NCBI RefSeq assembly: GCF_035953295.1 | Contig: NZ_CP108370.1 | Coordinates: 5,051,001 to 5,115,000, forward strand | DNA length: 64,000 bases | Origin: Streptomyces sp. NBC_01335 | GTDB lineage: Bacteria; Actinomycetota; Actinomycetes; Streptomycetales; Streptomycetaceae | Direction: 5' to 3' | Program-made: the position numbers and the translations under genes | Notes under the pieces: generated by a model | What the model saw: only the letters and a program-made list of their open reading frames with translations | Told to the model about the DNA's origin: nothing | Databases searched by the model: none | Shown here: piece by piece, positions 62,827 through 64,000 of the stretch | Layout: every line of letters begins with the position of its first letter | How positions within the stretch are numbered: the first letter of the stretch is position 1

Positions 62827-63584
62827 GACCTCTGATGACGATTCACTCGTCCTAGCGGTTGTGGGGCGGTCCGGGCGGCGCTTCGTTCTGTCCGGTACGG
62901 GTGGTTCCGTGATCTGAGTACGAGCCCCTCCGCGCCCCGGCCCACGGGGCGGCGGCCCGAACCTTTGCGACCGTGTGGATCCTTTCCCCGATGTCAACGC
63001 GGCGCGCCCGTAAAGCCGTTGCTGAGGTGCCGTGAGGTCGCGCGCTCACCGGAGCGGATCGCTCCGGTCGTCTTCGCGTCGCCCCTGCTGAGGGCGGCGC
63101 GGCGGGGGTCGGGACCCGGCGGCGGGTCCGGGCGTGCCCCCCTCCCGGTCCGGTGGCCGGCCGGGCCGCCCCAAGATCCGGATAAAATGGCGTCTGCAAA
63201 GAAGGGTTGGCGGTCGCCTCGACGGGCATCATGCGGACGCACGGGGGAGCGGGTGGCGTCAATGAGTTCTCGTACTCATCAATTGCCGTATGCGGACGCG
63301 GCCGACGGTGAGTGAAACGCCAACGCCCGCACAAGATCAGCGGTTTGGTGAATGGCTGGGAAAACGCCGGATAAACCTCCTCGGCGTCTGGAATTCAACT
63401 ACCTTCGCCCCGTGCGGATATGGGACCGGCGGAGACGCCGCGTTCCCGGTATCCGTCTCCATATTGATTCCTGAAGACGGTTTCCCGCCCTGGTAGGACG
63501 TGACTACAGTGCTGTCGGAGAACCACGGACAGGAGCGATTGCGGTCGGCGGTGCGACGCCGGCCGGAGCCGAACGGGGAACAGC
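62827..63584. other. Intergenic region between the chitinase and the right-end gene
   Basis: About 760 bases without a supportable gene. A hairpin CCGGAGCG-GAT-CGCTCCGG lies at 63049-63067. A very good -10 (TAAAAT, about 63182-63187) and possible short frames to 63315 follow; the frame from 63187 (MASAKKGWRSPRRASCGRTG, ending ADAADGE) cannot be judged. TTCCCG (63482-63487), 17 bases and TACAGT (63505-63510) could serve the last gene. Confidence 0.45.
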
Positions 63585-64000
63585 GTGCCGATCGCCATTG
63601 CAGTGACCAGTGCTGACCTGGTGCTGCCACCGACCGACCAGCAGACGCCGACCGCCGCCCTGCTGCACGCACCGGAGGATCAGGCGCTGGAACTCGCCGT
63701 CGGCGACATCCATCTCCTGCTGGAGCAGCACGGATACGTGATCGCCGTGTACCCGTCCTCCCTGCCGCCCGCCCACGAGCGGCGGCTGTACGCCATCCGC
63801 TCGGTGCTGGAGAGCGACCGGATCGCGCTGCTCAAGGTCGATCTGCCACCGCTCGGAGTCGCCGTGCTCGTACGGCAGTTGAGGCAGCTCTCCATCTGTG
63901 ACTTCAGCCCCGGCGTGGTCGCCTCCGCCGTCCGGCTGCTGGCCCACTACATCCACGCCGGAGCCCTGCTGAACTCCGTGGCCAAGCTCGACCGTTTTCC
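63585..64000 (+). CDS. Hypothetical protein, 5' part only
   Basis: GTG start with GGGGAA upstream; the gene runs off the right edge. The visible 138 residues begin MPIAIAVTSADLVLPPTDQQ and contain ALELAVGDIHLLLEQHGYVI, AVYPSSLPPAHERRLYAIRS and VAVLVRQLRQLSICDFSPGV. Soluble, helical and hydrophobic-residue rich, with no signal peptide. Conserved-looking, but I recognise no family. Confidence 0.7.
   Translation, partial: MPIAIAVTSADLVLPPTDQQTPTAALLHAPEDQALELAVGDIHLLLEQHGYVIAVYPSSLPPAHERRLYAIRSVLESDRIALLKVDLPPLGVAVLVRQLRQLSICDFSPGVVASAVRLLAHYIHAGALLNSVAKLDRF

Overview
The window is a gene-dense, very GC-rich actinobacterial chromosome segment. Codon third positions are mostly G or C, GTG and TTG starts are frequent, and there are long spurious open frames opposite real genes. 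The gene content (acyl-CoA carboxylase beta/epsilon, Maf, adenylate cyclase, HutH, MsrA, Mca, GreA, GTP-type PEPCK) and the regulatory sites (a DasR-type element at a chitinase, Crp-type sites) point to Streptomyces. From memory, much of the order resembles the core region of S. coelicolor around accA2/pccB to pepck. I recognise no tRNA, rRNA, prophage or CRISPR array.

Layout. 0-8 kb: propionyl-CoA carboxylase genes (start of the alpha subunit, pccB, epsilon) with their biotin ligase, maf, and a GntR(YtrA)-ABC transporter operon behind a palindromic operator. 8-13 kb: two second-messenger enzymes (class III adenylate cyclase, GAF-GGDEF diguanylate cyclase), an enoyl-CoA hydratase, and hutH from a predicted leaderless promoter. 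13-21 kb: small envelope proteins, an L,D-transpeptidase lipoprotein with a sigma-E-like promoter, a MacB-type ABC pair, gdhA with a near-perfect Crp-type site far upstream, and a ClgR-like regulator ending in Leu-Ala-Ala. 21-36 kb: msrA next to two paralogous membrane-anchored helical-repeat proteins flanking an M48 protease, metB, a MarR/threonine dehydratase pair, a DrrAB-type exporter, greA, mca, and a Uma2-family nuclease.

36-44 kb is the accessory-looking part and the main candidate for something new. It holds a translationally coupled PAS-GAF-PP2C phosphatase, a cobalamin-binding protein with the CarH photoreceptor signature W-x9-E-H but no DNA-binding domain, and a 64-residue protein that looks like a STAS anti-anti-sigma factor lacking its core. 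Beside them lie a second, partly degenerate PP2C, a MarR regulator, a SigB/F/G-type sigma factor, a MerR-like regulator, a 168-bp MITE and a decayed repeat region. This reads as a B12-dependent, possibly light-responsive, partner-switching module.

44-54 kb: a YyaL/DUF255 thioredoxin-fold gene broken by a 20-bp insertion inside its CHWC motif, a hemolysin-III-like membrane protein, PEPCK, secreted proteins and an aminotransferase. 54-61 kb: a secreted protease and a D-amino-acid catabolic cluster (N-acyl-D-amino-acid deacylase, D-serine deaminase-like enzyme, PfkB kinase, IclR regulator, RidA) around a perfect IclR-type palindrome. 61-64 kb: a secreted GH18 chitinase with a DasR-type element, then the start of a hypothetical gene that runs off the window.
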